Positions 11,590 to 22,605 are shown, counted from the stretch's first letter. The stretch is DNA of 64,000 nucleotides from Sycon ciliatum (GCF_964019385.1 NC_088647.1:7836179-7900178); one strand, 5' to 3'. The notes: a model not told the origin generated them from the sequence alone. A program made the numbers and translations.

Positions 11590-11633
11590 CTGCGGACAGA
11601 ACTGTTTCGTCCTTTGTGGACTCGTCAGCGCAG
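11590..11633 (-). ncRNA. type I hammerhead ribozyme, last of eleven
   Basis: Complete copy of the same ribozyme at the right boundary. The array stops at the outer base of stem I and the 13-bp direct repeat follows at once. Both array ends falling at hammerhead boundaries is a clue to how the insert was generated. Confidence 0.9.
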
Positions 11634-12006
11634 AATAATTGATTGAGAAATGAGTTCGAGTGCAGAGTGAATGGTAAGAGAGCTAGTCTGCTCTGAAACT
11701 TTTTTCCGAAAAAATCGCAGACGGTAAAAATGTGTTACACATACAACCGAGGAAAACCGGTTGAAAACGCCGAATACATGGAGTATAAATGATCAAGGGG
11801 TGTGGAAGCAGAGCATTTCCTAAAAAGGGAAAATTGCTTGTAGACCATTTTTCAACAACAGGATAGGATTTGATCAGATGACATTTTGCACACAAATAGA
11901 ATAGTGGATTAGTGGTGAGCAGATACAAAGTGACTACTTACTTAGAATACTTTGGAGAGACCACAGAAACGGTTGTGATCAGTGTGTGATACTTCGAGCC
12001 CTACCC

Positions 12007-13506
12007 TCAGAACATAACGTCCAGCAGCCAGCACTGATGTACTAACATCCATGCTGTGAAGAGTAGTAATGGTAGCAGCGCTTGTTGGTGTGGACAGGCG
12101 GCACCGGATCGCGACTGCTGTCCAGGTCTGACGTCAGTGTATTGAGGTACGGTGGTTTTACAGGCTACGTCACTGCACTGGTTAAGGGATGTTACTTTAA
12201 CCTGGACCAGGCTTCCATTCAACGCCATCTGGATATCTTGGAGCGCTGCAGAGGTCCTCACCGCGTTGGCCAGTTCTTTTACAGCTTTCTCGAATGCCAG
12301 TTGCGTATCCTGAGGCATAGAGGTAGTGGCTGGATCCTGAGGTACAGAGGAAGTGGCTGTCACATTTCCAAGCTGAACTGGAATTCTCTGATTAGACAGC
12401 AGCAATCTCATGGTTACCTCCGTATGACTTGCATTATTGCTGGCAGTGCGTCTTTGGCGATTGCTGTCAGGCTGGGCAAATGCAAGCGATTGGAAGGGCC
12501 AGCTAAAGAGATCGCCAAGAATCTTTCTAACGTGTGCAACGATGGCGTTGAGATGGTTCACGATACTCGTTGCAGTGTGCTCACCCAAGGAGTAGACCGT
12601 AAGCCCTAGGTTGATGAGAGACGCACCGCACTCGCCTGGACTATCCAAAGAGATACGGGTTAGACATATGGCTGCTGTGTCGGCCATCTGGCCAAGGATC
12701 TCCATGACATTCTCGGTTACGCGTGTGAATCCCGGCGGCCCAAACACCATGAACATGATGGTCATCAAGTCTTTGCAGGGAAGTTCGCATATTGACGGAG
12801 CAGATGTATAACATGGCGCATGGCTTTCGAAGGCAACACGCTGCACCATTCGGCAGGACTCAGACATCCAGGGTTTGATCAGCCTGACCAGGGATATTTG
12901 CAGACATCTCCTGACGTTTTGATTCCATGCCCTACCTACATCGCTGAACTTGGCCTAGTTCTGCTTGGTGACGCGACAGAAGTGTTTGCCGTACAGCAAT
13001 GGATAGCGATGTTGGCTAGTACTGCATCCATACCTACTGTCCAGACACTGCTCATACCAGTCGCAATCGGACCCATCCGGAATGTTGCACTGAGCATCGT
13101 CTTGTCGACTGGGCGCCTGGCCTACAGTAGTACATCTGCACTTCTCCACGCCACGATCACGTGTAACTCTGCCAACTTCTTCCGCGGAGCAAAACAGTTC
13201 AACAAGCTCACCCCCACTGCCGAGGGAGATATCGGCAAAATGCGAGTGGAAACTTTCTCTCAAGCAACTCCATGGCTTTTCGTTATGGACATACTTTTTA
13301 TACACGCGACAATAGTCTAATGGAACACAAGTCACCCACTGACCCTCATCCCAACCATAATCTTTGTCTTGCCACACGCATCCAACGTCTCCTTCTGTAG
13401 CACCTAAATCCCCACAAGTGGACGGGTACTGTGGTGATGAAGTGGACTGAGATGATATTCCACCAACTGACAAAATTGCGATAAGAAGTGCAAGTTCTAG
13501 GTTCAT
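12007..13506 (-). pseudogene. secreted Cys-rich protein, copy 1 (in-frame stop)
   Basis: First of three tandem, intronless paralogues. Start chosen at 13506, where MNLELALLIAILSVGG forms a signal peptide; an upstream in-frame ATG (13629) would add 41 residues. Conserved features: CGDLGATEGDVGC, a DCDWYEQCLDSRYGC segment, YGKHFCRV, VRRCLQISLV and a SESCRMVQ...CY...CELPC run. The Cys spacing recalls stanniocalcin-like domains, tentatively. A GAG to TAG change at about 12955-12957 (TKQN-stop-AKFSD) breaks the frame, but the rest stays open to 12007. This copy alone keeps an uninterrupted C-terminal tail: small residues (RSGAAC) then a hydrophobic stretch LLPLLLFTAW, which could be a GPI-anchor signal. 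Sequencing error or readthrough cannot be excluded. Confidence 0.75.
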
Positions 13507-13629
13507 TGTGACGGAATTAAAATGGCAGCTTGTGCCGAGGCTCTCCTGATCTTGTAACAAGGCACTACTGAATTGCAAACAATCTTGTAGAGGATTTAAG
13601 AAGACCCGCATGGTCGGGATCATGCGCAC

Positions 13630-14529
13630 AAAGCACCAATACGGCAGTAGTCAGTACGGCCACAGGAACGGGATCGACGTAGGCGTCATAACCGTGCATT
13701 GGAGGATCTCGCGCTCTGTTTCCTCCTTCTATTGACCGATAACGGTTCGCAACATTTGGGTGACTTCGCCCGCGCTCACACCATGTAAACCATTGTTGCT
13801 GGTGGCGGGCGTCACACCTGGGCCTACCAGGAAACAGTCAGAAATAACCATGCCTACCGAATGGTACAGCAGGATTCATACATTGTGCAAGTTGTTACAA
13901 TGAAAGCTGCCATGGGAAACCAAGTACCCCTTTTTCACATAGGAAAGAAAACTTCAAGCCTGGCGTGACATAGAGCACAAGTCCATGTAAAGAGATCTTC
14001 TGCATAATCAAGACTGGAATTGCGCGTGCTAGCGCATATCCCACACACCACCTACGAAGACTGCCTGAAAACACCTTCTTTTTTCGTCTAATGTGGTGGA
14101 GTTGCACAAATTATACAAACAAGCAATGCCGCCCCTTTTATACACGTGAGAGAGATAACAAATTAAATAATGTAGTGATGGAGAGGGGACGAGGAACAAA
14201 TCAGAAGCTAAAAAGTCACAGAAGCGAAAATAATGGGGTACACATACAACAGTAGAAAACCTGTTGAAAACCTGTTGAAAACCTGTTGAAAACGCCGAAT
14301 AGATGGAGTGTAAAATAATATGATCGATGAGGTATGGAAGCAGAGCAGTTCCTTAAAAAGAATTGCTTGCAGAACATTTTTCATCAACAGGATAGGATAT
14401 GATCAGATGACATTTTGCACACAAATAGAGAAAATGGATTATTGGTGAGCAGATACAAAGTGACTTACTTTAATTTGGAGAGAGCATAGAAATGGTGATG
14501 ATCAGTTTGTGATGTCTTGAACTCTACAA
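13630..14529. other. duplicated upstream flank between copies 1 and 2
   Basis: No independent gene seen. Much of this stretch is part of the duplicated unit: it recurs upstream of copy 2 (16144-16680) and partly copy 3 (20173-20420), including a TTGCACAAATTATACAAACA motif (14101 and 16617, with a related form near 9178). It marks the boundaries of the segmental duplications. Confidence 0.55.
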
Positions 14530-16020
14530 TCAGAACATGACGTCCGGCAGCCAGTACTGATGTATTAAGATCAATGCCGTGAAGAGTACTAATGGAAGCA
14601 GCGCTTGTTGGTGTGATCAGGCGCCACCAGATCCCGCTTGCTGTTCAGGTCTTACGTCAGTGTATTGAGGTACGGTGGTTTTACAGGCTACGTCACTGCA
14701 CTGGTTAAGGGATGTTACTTTGACCTGGACCAGGCTTCCGTTCAACACCATCTGGATATCTTGGAGCGCTGCAGAGGTCCTCACCGTGGCTGCTAGTTCC
14801 TTTACAGCTTTCTCGAATGCCATTTGCGTATCCTGAGGCATAGAGGTAGTGGCTGGATCCGGAGGCACAGAGGTAGTGGCTGTCACATTTCCAAGCTGAA
14901 CTGGAATTCTCTGATTAGATAGCAGCAATCTCATGGTTACCTCCGTATGACTTGCATTATTGCTGGAAGTGCGTCTTTGGCGATTGTTGTCAGGCTGGGC
15001 AAATGCAAGCGATTGGAAGGGCCAGCTAAAGAGATCGCCAAGAATCTTTCTAACGTGTGCAACGATGGCGTTGAGATGGTTCACGATACTCGTTGCTGTG
15101 TGCTCACCCAAGGAGTAGACCGTCAGCCCTAGGTTGATGAGAGACGCACCGCACTCGCCTGGACTATCCAAAGAGATACTGCTTAGACAGATGGCTGCTG
15201 TGTCGACCATCTGGCCAAGGATCTCCATGACATTCTCGGTTACGCGTGTGAATCCTGGCGGCCCAAACACCATGAATATGATGGTCATCAAGTCTTTGCA
15301 GGGAAGTTCGCATATTGACGGAGAAGATGTATAACATGGTGCATGGCTTTCGAAGGCAACACGCTGCACCATTCGGCAGGACTCAGACATCCAGGGTTTG
15401 ATCAGCCTGACCAGGGATATTTGCAGACATCTCCTGACGTTTTGATTCCATAGCCTACCTACATCGCTGAACTTGGCCTCGTTCTGCTTGGTGACGCGAC
15501 AGAAGTGTTTGCCGTACAGCATTGGATAGCGATGTTGGCTAGTACTACATCCATACCTTCTGTCCAGACACTGCTCATACCAGTCGCAATCGGACCCATC
15601 CGGAATGTTGCACTGAGCATCGTTCTCGTAGTGTCGACTGCGCGTCTGCCATACATTACATCTGCACTTCTCCACGCCACGACCATGGCGTGTAACTCTG
15701 CCAACTTCTTCCGCGGAGCAAAACAGCTCCACAAGCTCACCCCCAAACCCACTGGCCAGGGAGATATCGGCAAAATGCCAGTGGTAATCACTCAAGCAAC
15801 GCCATGGCTTATTGTTATGGACATACGTTTTATACACGCGACAGTAATCTAAGGGAACGCATGTTACCCACTGGCCGTCATCGGACGAATGATCTCTGCC
15901 TTGCAACACGCATCCAACGTCTCCTTCCCTAGCACCTAATTGCCCGCAATCTCTTGGAGACTGTGATGATATTCCACCAAATGATGAAATAGTGATAAGA
16001 AGTACAAGTTCTAGGTTCAT
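14530..16020 (-). CDS. secreted Cys-rich protein, copy 2 (shortened C-terminus)
   Basis: Open frame from the signal-peptide Met at 16020 to a TGA ending at 14617, 467 residues. The Cys-rich region matches copy 1, and the KQNEAKFSDVGRLWNQNVRRC segment is intact here. The TGA stands where copy 1 has a TGT Cys codon just before the hydrophobic tail. Beyond it the same frame stays open and similar to copy 1 as far as a shared final stop at 14530. As annotated, the protein should be secreted and not anchored; readthrough would restore the tail. Extracellular role inferred only from the signal peptide and Cys content. The family occurs as uncharacterised proteins in invertebrates; the stanniocalcin resemblance is tentative. 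Confidence 0.8.
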
Positions 16021-17047
16021 TGTGACGGAATCAAAATGGCAGCTTGTGCCGAGGCTCTCCTGATCTTGTAACAAGGCACTACTGAATTGCAAACCATCTT
16101 GTAGAGGATTTAAGAAGACCCGCATGGTCGGGATCATGCGCACAAAGCACCAATACGGCAGTAGTCAGTACGGCCACAGGAACGGGATCGATGACGTAGG
16201 CGTCATAACCGTGCATTGGAGGATCTCGCGCTCTGTTTCCTCCTTCTATTGACCGATAACAGTTCGCAACATTTGGGTGACTTCGCCTGCGCACACGCCA
16301 TGTAAACCATTGTTGCTTGTGGCGGGCGTCACACCTGGGCCTACCAGGAAACAGTCAGAAATAGCCATGCATACAGAATGGTACAGCAGGATCCATACAT
16401 TGTGCATGTTGTTACAATGAAAGCTGCCATGGGAAACCAATTACCCATTTTCACATAGGAAAGAAAACTTCAAGCCTGGCGCGACATAGAGCACAAGTCC
16501 ATAAAAGAGATCTTCTGCACAATCAAGACTGCAATTGCGCGTGTTAGCGCATATCCCACACACCATCTCCGAAGACTGCCCGACAACACCTTCTTTTTTC
16601 GTCTAATGTGCTTGAGTTGCACAAATTATACAAACAAGCAATGCCGCCCCTTTTGTACATGTGAGAGAGATAATAAATTTTAACACTCTTCTATATCGAC
16701 CTCCACTAATTCGCGTGATCCTTGACTGGTCCTGTATTACCCATATCGCCGCAATATCGACCGCTTATATCGACCGCTTGTATCGACCACTTACAGTCTG
16801 TTTCAAAAAGATTAGCAATCAAGTTTGGGTCTTAAAAAGTATGAAGATAAGGGAAATCTGGACAACAAAGTACATAAAACGGCTTGTTAGGGCACGGCAA
16901 ATTGTTCTGTGAAGGTTTCGGAACAATTGGACCTACCGTTAAGGAGTTGGTATTTCCGCCAGGTTTCTGGCCTTTTCCCATGGTTTATAATTTGCCCTGG
17001 AAGCCAGTATCGATTTTTTATCAAAACCCACGATTTATCCCTTCCTT

Positions 17048-17118
17048 TTTGGCCTAGTGGTTATGAATGCTGTCTGCTGACCATGAAGTAATTAGTTGTG
17101 AGTTCAAATCCCAACAAA
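17048..17118 (+). repeat. tRNA-derived SINE head
   Basis: TGGCCTAGTGGTTATGAATGC matches a tRNA A box, and GTGAGTTCAAATCCC about 35 bases on matches a B box, with spacing close to that of RNA polymerase III internal promoters. The anticodon region does not form a clean stem, which favours a tRNA-derived SINE over a tRNA gene. Confidence 0.55.
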
Positions 17119-17954
17119 GTACAAATCTTCAAGTCAAACATTTTTTCTTCATTTTTTCATTGTTTTGGTACAAGACAAAGAAGGTGGCTGCGCCAAGCGA
17201 CTTGTTGTTGGAGCTCGCGTTTCCTGCCGAACTGACTGACACTTGACTGGCTCACGCCATGTGAAGTTGGAACACATACAACACTGAAACCGAACACGGA
17301 AGTCATTGCGCTGTAGCTACGTGTTGTTGAATAAACCGGCACATCGCGATCGATCGATTTCTGTTTGAGAATTATTTTAGTATTTGAAGATCGCCAATTT
17401 ATTTTGAATTTAGGAGTCAACGCCGTCTTCTATCAGCTTTCACAGGCGTCTGCTTTCTCAAAATGTCGTCGAAGTCACACGGATAACTTTGCCACTTCAA
17501 GGCCTTGGGAATGAGTCCGTGTCGATGCCGTTTTCGTCACATCGTGAAATTGCATCCGCGGCAGCTCAAAGAATCTATTAATTTTGGTCAAAAAATGGAC
17601 GCATCCCGCTCGTCAAAATTTACCACGCTTTCGACATGTCCTCTCTGACTCCACATCGATGCGAGGAAGAACTCGTTTGTTGTAAACCAGACGAACATGC
17701 ACGAGTACCGACGTCAGTGAGTTGTCATTTTTCATGCTTTCGCGCGGAATATTTCTTCGAGTTCACAGTGAGTTTTTCCAGGCAGCGCTCGAGCGATCAT
17801 ACGGTAAGACGGCAAACTCCCCGGGCGATCACCAGGATTGCTAATCTTTTTGAAACTGACTATAGGCATTGTAATCTTTCGACTTTGGAGGGACTTAGAA
17901 TTTTTCTCTCTACTTCAAAAAGAAAAATTGAAAGAAAGAAGACAAAGGAAGAGA

Positions 17955-18023
17955 ACAAGCAGGATTCGAACTCACAACAGTATGAATCTTAAGCAACCCC
18001 TTATACCACCCAGCCACTGTGCT
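17955..18023 (-). repeat. tRNA-derived SINE head, opposite strand
   Basis: On the minus strand, CAGTGGCTGGGTGGTATAAGG resembles an A box and TTGTGAGTTCGAATCCTGC is a near-consensus B box. Like the element at 17048 it lacks convincing tRNA stems. Confidence 0.5.
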
Positions 18024-18170
18024 GCAGATGCTGAACTCTGTTGTTCTTACAGTCTTGTACCCAAAAAAGGCAACATCCTATGTACACTATAGTACAAATG
18101 CTATACTAAAAAGGTTAAAATAGCTCCTAAAGGTTCAAATTTTGGGGTTATGGCAAAGGAATCGTGATAA

Positions 18171-18236
18171 ATAGGATATTGACCTCGATTTCGGTCTATA
18201 TGGGAAATATAGACCTCGTCTTGGTCAATATCCTAT
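18171..18236. repeat. 66-bp hairpin
   Basis: ATAGGATATTGACC... at the left is the reverse complement of ...GGTCAATATCCTAT at the right, with a nearly continuous palindrome between them. Similar TATTGACcTCGTAC ends occur in the foldback at 24849-24989, so both probably belong to one MITE-like family. Confidence 0.6.
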
Positions 18237-18552
18237 ACATATAATTTAGTGATAGAGGGGACGAGGAACAAATCAGAAGCTAAAAAACCACAGAAGGGAA
18301 AAAACCTGTTGAAAACGCCGAATAGATGGAGTGTAAAATAATATGATCGATGAGGTATGGAAGCAGAGCAGTTCCTAAAATGTATTGCTTGCAAAACAGT
18401 TTTCAACAACAGGCTAGGATTTGATTAGATGACATCTTGCACACAAATAGAGATAATGGATTATTGGTGAGCAGATACAAAGTGACTTACTTTTATTTTG
18501 GAGAGAGCATAGAAATGGTGGTGATCAGTTTGTGATGACTTGAACTCTACAC

Positions 18553-20046
18553 TCAGAACATAACGTCCGGCAGCCAGTACTGATGTATTAAGATCAATGC
18601 CGTGAAGAGTACTAATGGAAACAGCGCTTGTTGGTGTGATCAGGCGCCACCAGATCCCTCTTGCTGTTCAGGTCTGACGTCAGTGTATTGAGGTACGGTG
18701 GTTTTACAGGCTACGTCACTGCACTGGTTAAGGGATGTTACTTTGACCTGGACCAGGCTTCCGTTCAACACCATATGGATATCTTGGAGCGCTGCAGAGG
18801 TCCTCACCGTGGCTGCTAGTTCCTTTACAGCTTTCTCGAATGCCATTTGCGTATCCTGAGGCATAGAGGTAGTGGCTGGATCCGGAGGCACAGAGGTAGT
18901 GGCTGTCACATTTCCAAGCTGAACTGGAATTCTCTGATTAGACAGCAGCAATCTCATGGTTACCTCCGTATGACTTGCATTATTGATGGCAGTGCGTCTT
19001 TGGCGATTGTTGTCAGGCTGGGCAAATGCAAGGGATTGGAAGGGCCAGCTAAAGAGATCGCCAAGAATCTTTCTAACGTGTGCAACGATGGCGTTGAGAT
19101 GGTTCACGATACTCGTTGCTGTGTGCTCACCCAAGGAGTAGACCGTAAGCCCTAGGTTGATGAGAGACGCACCGCACTCGCCTGGACTATCCAAAGAGAT
19201 ACGGGTTAGACATATGGCTGCTGTGTCGACCATCTGGCCAAGGATCTCCATGACATTATCGGTTACGCGTGTGAATCCCGGCGGCCCAAACACCATGAAC
19301 ATGATGGTCATCAAGTCTTTGCAGGGAAGTTCGCATATTGACGGAGAAGATGTATAACATGGCGCATGGCTTTCGAAGGCAACACGTTGCACCATTCGGC
19401 AGGACTCAGACATCCAGGGTTTGATCAGCCTGACCAGGGATATTTGCAGACATCTCCTGACGTTTTGATCCCTACCTACATCGCTGAACTTGGCCTCGTT
19501 CTGCTTGGTGACGCGACAGAAGTGTTTGCCGTACAGCAATGGATAGCGATGTTGGCTAGTACTGCATCCATACCTACTGTCCAGACACTGCTCATACCAG
19601 TCGCAATCGGACCCATCCGGAATGTTGCATTGAGCATCGTAGTGTCGATTGGGCGCCTGGCCTACAGTAGTACATCTGCACTTCTCCACGCCACGACCAA
19701 GTGTAACTCTGCCAACTTCTTCCGCGGAGCAAAACAGTTCAACAAGCTCACCCCCACTGCCGAGGGAGATATCGGCAAAATGCGAGTGGTAACCTTCTCT
19801 CAAGCAACTCCATGGACTTTCGTTATGGACATACTTTTTATACATGCGACAGTAGTCTAACGGAACACATGTTACCCACTGACTCTCGTCCCAACGAGCA
19901 TCTTTGTGTGGCAACACGCACCCAACGTCTCCTTCCGTAGCACCTAATTGCCCGCAAGTGTGCACGTACTGGCGTGATGAAGTGTACAGAGATGATACTC
20001 CACCAACTGACAAAATTGCGATAAGAAGTGCAAGTTTCAGGTTCAT
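18553..20046 (-). CDS. secreted Cys-rich protein, copy 3 (shortened C-terminus)
   Basis: Open frame from 20046 to the TGA ending at 18640, 468 residues, with the signal peptide MNLKLALLIAILSVGG. It shares with copy 2 the TGA before the hydrophobic tail (tail frame open to 18553). It lacks two codons in the KFSDVGR-DQNVRRC segment, including a Trp present in copies 1 and 2. The N-terminal half resembles copy 1 (TTVGQAP, NSVTMNL) and the C-terminal third resembles copy 2 (TTSVPPDPATTS, ELAATVRTS). That mosaic suggests gene conversion or unequal exchange. Probably secreted; role unknown. Confidence 0.8.
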
Positions 20047-20512
20047 TGTGACGGAATTAAAATGGCAGCTTGTGCCGAGGCTCTCCTGATCTTGTAACAA
20101 GGCACTACTGAATTGCAAACAATCTTGTAGAGGATTTAGAAAGAAGACCCGCATGGTCGGGATCATGCGCACCAGGCACCAGTAGTCAGTACGGGTACAG
20201 GATCGGGATCGACGTAGGCATCATAACCGTGCGTTAGAGGATCTCGCGCTCTTGTTTCCTCCTTCTGTTGACCCATAACGGTTCGTAACATTTGGGTGAC
20301 CTCGCCCGCGCTCAGACCATGTAAACTGTTGTTGCTGATGGTGAGCGTCACACCTGGGCCTACCAGGAAACAGTCAGAAATAACCATACGGACAGAATGG
20401 TACAACGAGGATTCATACATTGTCGTGCATAGTTGCCATCCAAAATATGGAAACTACACTTACATCTGGAGAAACTTCGGAGACAGAGGCCCGGTTGGAA
20501 TCGTCGGAACTT

Positions 20513-20716
20513 TTAACTTTTTTTTTCCACACATCGTTTCACATCGGCGAAATGGAGGGCATTGTGAGGACGGCGATGAGTATTGCCATGTGTCCTGGGC
20601 TCAATACCATGCTCCTCAAAGTGCTTGCGCAAGTTGTCCGTGCGCTTTGTGCCGATGTTGAATACATGACGGAACGCAGTGACGCACACCGGCAGACCGC
20701 TGGACTCATCAGGCAA
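20513..20716 (-). pseudogene. fragment of a transposon-associated gene
   Basis: The minus-strand frame has SGLPVCVTAFRHVFNIGTK, then NLRKHFEEHG and HGNTHRRPHNAL. This arrangement (a VC..AF...F.IG..R...L..H motif, then HGN..R.PHNA) is familiar from many invertebrate transposase-like predicted proteins. It has no start and no downstream domain, so it is a remnant. The family assignment rests on remembered motif similarity. Confidence 0.4.
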
Positions 20717-20791
20717 TCTCCTTCTTGGATGTCTTCATACGGAGCTTAACTCGGGAGAATGAAGTTGAAGACACCACTGCAGCTGTACTTA

Positions 20792-21111
20792 TGGTTGATA
20801 AATATGGTGGTAAAGACACACCTGGCAATATGGCGGTAAACACACGCCGGGGACGGGGACGAAACGTACGTCGCAATCGAGCTATGTCGTTGCTGTGTCA
20901 TCATTTATGTGCCATGCGCTACTTGATGTACCAGCCTGCTATGCCGGATACCGCCAGCCATGCATCGACCAGGCGCCAGGCGCGAACTGATGGTGGTGGT
21001 GGTGAGAAGGAGAGCTCTGTGCCAGAACTTTGCAGCCTAGAGAGCGTGTGTGGGCAGGCGTGTGTTTACCGCCATATTGCCAGGTGTGTCTTTACCACCA
21101 TATTTATCAAC
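20792..21111. repeat. inverted repeat next to a hammerhead
   Basis: About 55 bases at 20792-20846 (containing ATATGGTGGTAAAGACACAC) recur as the reverse complement at 21057-21111, with about 210 bases between. This foldback ends 48 bases before the hammerhead ribozyme at 21159 and may belong to the same element. Confidence 0.7.
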
Positions 21112-21158
21112 CAAAAGATCAGTCTATTCTTATTATTCTTTCATTCAACATCATTATG

Positions 21159-21202
21159 CCTCCACTGATGAGCTCATTAGGAGCGAAACAGCTGTCTGGA
21201 GG
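21159..21202 (+). ncRNA. type I hammerhead ribozyme, complete core
   Basis: Stem I CCTCCA (21159-21164) pairs perfectly with TGGAGG (21197-21202). The core is CTGATGA (21165-21171). Stem II is GCTC/GAGC with an ATTAG loop (21172-21184), followed by GAAA (21185-21188). Stem III is the self-complementary ACAGCTGT, ending in the GTC cleavage triplet, with cleavage expected after 21196. All invariant bases are present. The stems differ in sequence from the 226-bp array, so this is a separate lineage. The minimal stem III again suggests a dimeric mode. Confidence 0.85.
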
Positions 21203-22439
21203 GTCATTGTCAATATCTATATACCGGAATTGTCCTCGATGTGGTGATGGTGATGTGAGTGCAAGGCCAAAAGCGCAATGTGGTGGTGTGGTGTATGGGA
21301 TTCAATAATAATAATTATTTATTTATTTTGACTCCCATTGATTTTCGCTATACAATGTACCTAAGCAGTCAAGTATTCCTGCATATTTCACTCCTTAGCG
21401 CTATAATGACTCATAGTCCGTGAGCCAAAACTCAAAATCACAAGTGCCGTTGCACTCTCGGATGGACAAATCGCCGCTTACAGTGTTGGTCAAGGACATC
21501 ACAAAGGATACGTTTTCGCTTGTTGGACGTTCCAGAACCGATCCAGAGACCTTCGGGAGGGCTTCTTTTCTCGACCAAATTCCACCGTGAGAACAAATAT
21601 TTTTACGCGAGTGGTGAGGTGTGCATCGGACGAGTAAGCACAAAAGTACGATTTCGGGTGGAGTGAGGAAAAATAATTTATTTTTTAGAAGATAACGACG
21701 TTGACGACAATATGGATTTGGGGTTTTGTGATCACTTTATTGAAGTTTATTCCTTTCGTGTACATTGATGTTGTTTGACAACAATGGAAGAGGAGGAAGA
21801 CGTTTCCAGTGGCAGCGAGGTGCCAGATGGGGCAGCTGACGGCAACGAAGTGGCAAATGACAGCCCAGCGGAGTAATATTGCTGGAATTTGTGTCTGTGT
21901 GACAGCACCCAATTTAGTAGAAACGAGAAGCCTGCAGCGAGTAATATCGAGACTACAAGTTGGTGTCGCATCGTCAGCGCTGTTCGAGAGAAGGACGACC
22001 ATGTCTGGGATTTTCTCTGCCAGCACAAGGGCTCAGGGAAGAGCAAATGGTGTGGCTGGTATCATGGAAAGTGCTACACCAATTGCACGCATGTGATCCT
22101 GAGCATTTGCAACACTGGAGAAGACCAGTGCCTCTGATTTTGCTTTATCCGACAGTGATGTGCATGTAGTAGTGAACCCAGAGCCACATCCTAAGGTCAA
22201 CAATGGGCTACCTACCAGGAGCTTAGTGGCTGATACGAACACCGAATGCCATGAAAGCAGAGCACGGTGTAAACACAACACCGAGAACTGGTCCACCCAG
22301 AGTTTACGGAAGGGAATGTTTTGTTGCAGGCAGCACTGGAGAGGGCAAGACGACAAGTAGCGAGGGCGAAACCAGCGCTGCTGGAGGTCCAAGCCAGAGC
22401 ACCTGGCTGCTTGACGAGGAACATACTATACCAGTGTCT
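21203..22439. other. intergenic, possible transposon debris
   Basis: Short open frames only. A plus-strand frame at 21889-22137 has KSKWCGWYHGKCYTNCTHV followed by ICNTG, which faintly resembles a degraded BED-type zinc finger of hAT transposons; support is weak. No gene is called. Confidence 0.3.
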
Positions 22440-22605
22440 GTGTATGTGTGCCAGTGTGTGCATGCGTGTGTGCGTGCACGTTTCTGTGTGTGCGCGCGCG
22501 TGTTTGTGTGTGCGTGTGTGTGTGCTCGTGCGTACATGTGTGTGTGTGTGCGCGCGCGTGCATGTGTGTGTGTGCGTGCGGGTGCATGTGTGTGCGTGCT
22601 AGGCG
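22440..22605. repeat. alternating TG/CG microsatellite
   Basis: Long imperfect (TG)n with interspersed CG steps, including CGCGCGCG runs. Purine-pyrimidine alternation of this kind favours Z-DNA. Cys/Val/Ala-rich open frames across it are artefacts. Confidence 0.85.

Larger units (their letters stand above)
9311..11646 (-). mobile_element. retrozyme-like hammerhead tandem array with 13-bp TSD
   Basis: Ten tandem units of exactly 226 bp plus a terminal 50-bp piece (9324-11633), flanked on both sides by the direct repeat AATAATTGATTGA (9311-9323 and 11634-11646), which looks like a target-site duplication. Each unit carries one minus-strand type I hammerhead. Because the array starts and ends inside the ribozyme region there are eleven ribozymes, at 9330 plus multiples of 226. 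Units are almost identical; the only difference noticed is T to C at 10530. Tandem hammerhead repeats that yield small circular RNAs (retrozymes) are known in animals. Short recurrent open frames here are artefacts of the repeat. The array lies about 360 bp downstream of the first Cys-rich paralogue. Confidence 0.9.
16661..18250. other. gene-free insert between copies 2 and 3
   Basis: This segment is absent between copies 1 and 2, so it is either an insertion or older flanking DNA. It contains two tRNA-like SINE heads in opposite orientation and a 66-bp hairpin. No coding region is supported. Confidence 0.5.

Noticed and set aside
14590..14625. Selenocysteine at the TGA of copies 2 and 3 (TGT in copy 1)
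   Set aside because: A Cys to TGA change is suggestive, but no SECIS-like element was recognised downstream and the codon lies before a dispensable tail; kept only as a readthrough question.
17048..18023. Functional tRNA genes
   Set aside because: A and B boxes are present, but acceptor, anticodon and T stems do not all pair; they fit tRNA-derived SINEs better.
20690..20720. Hammerhead-like CTGATGAGTCC on the minus strand
   Set aside because: No GAAA or stem III follows; it encodes the PDESSG segment of the transposon-related fragment.
21889..22137. hAT-type BED zinc-finger gene
   Set aside because: Only a vague Cys/His pattern, no consistent frame and no transposase catalytic region nearby.
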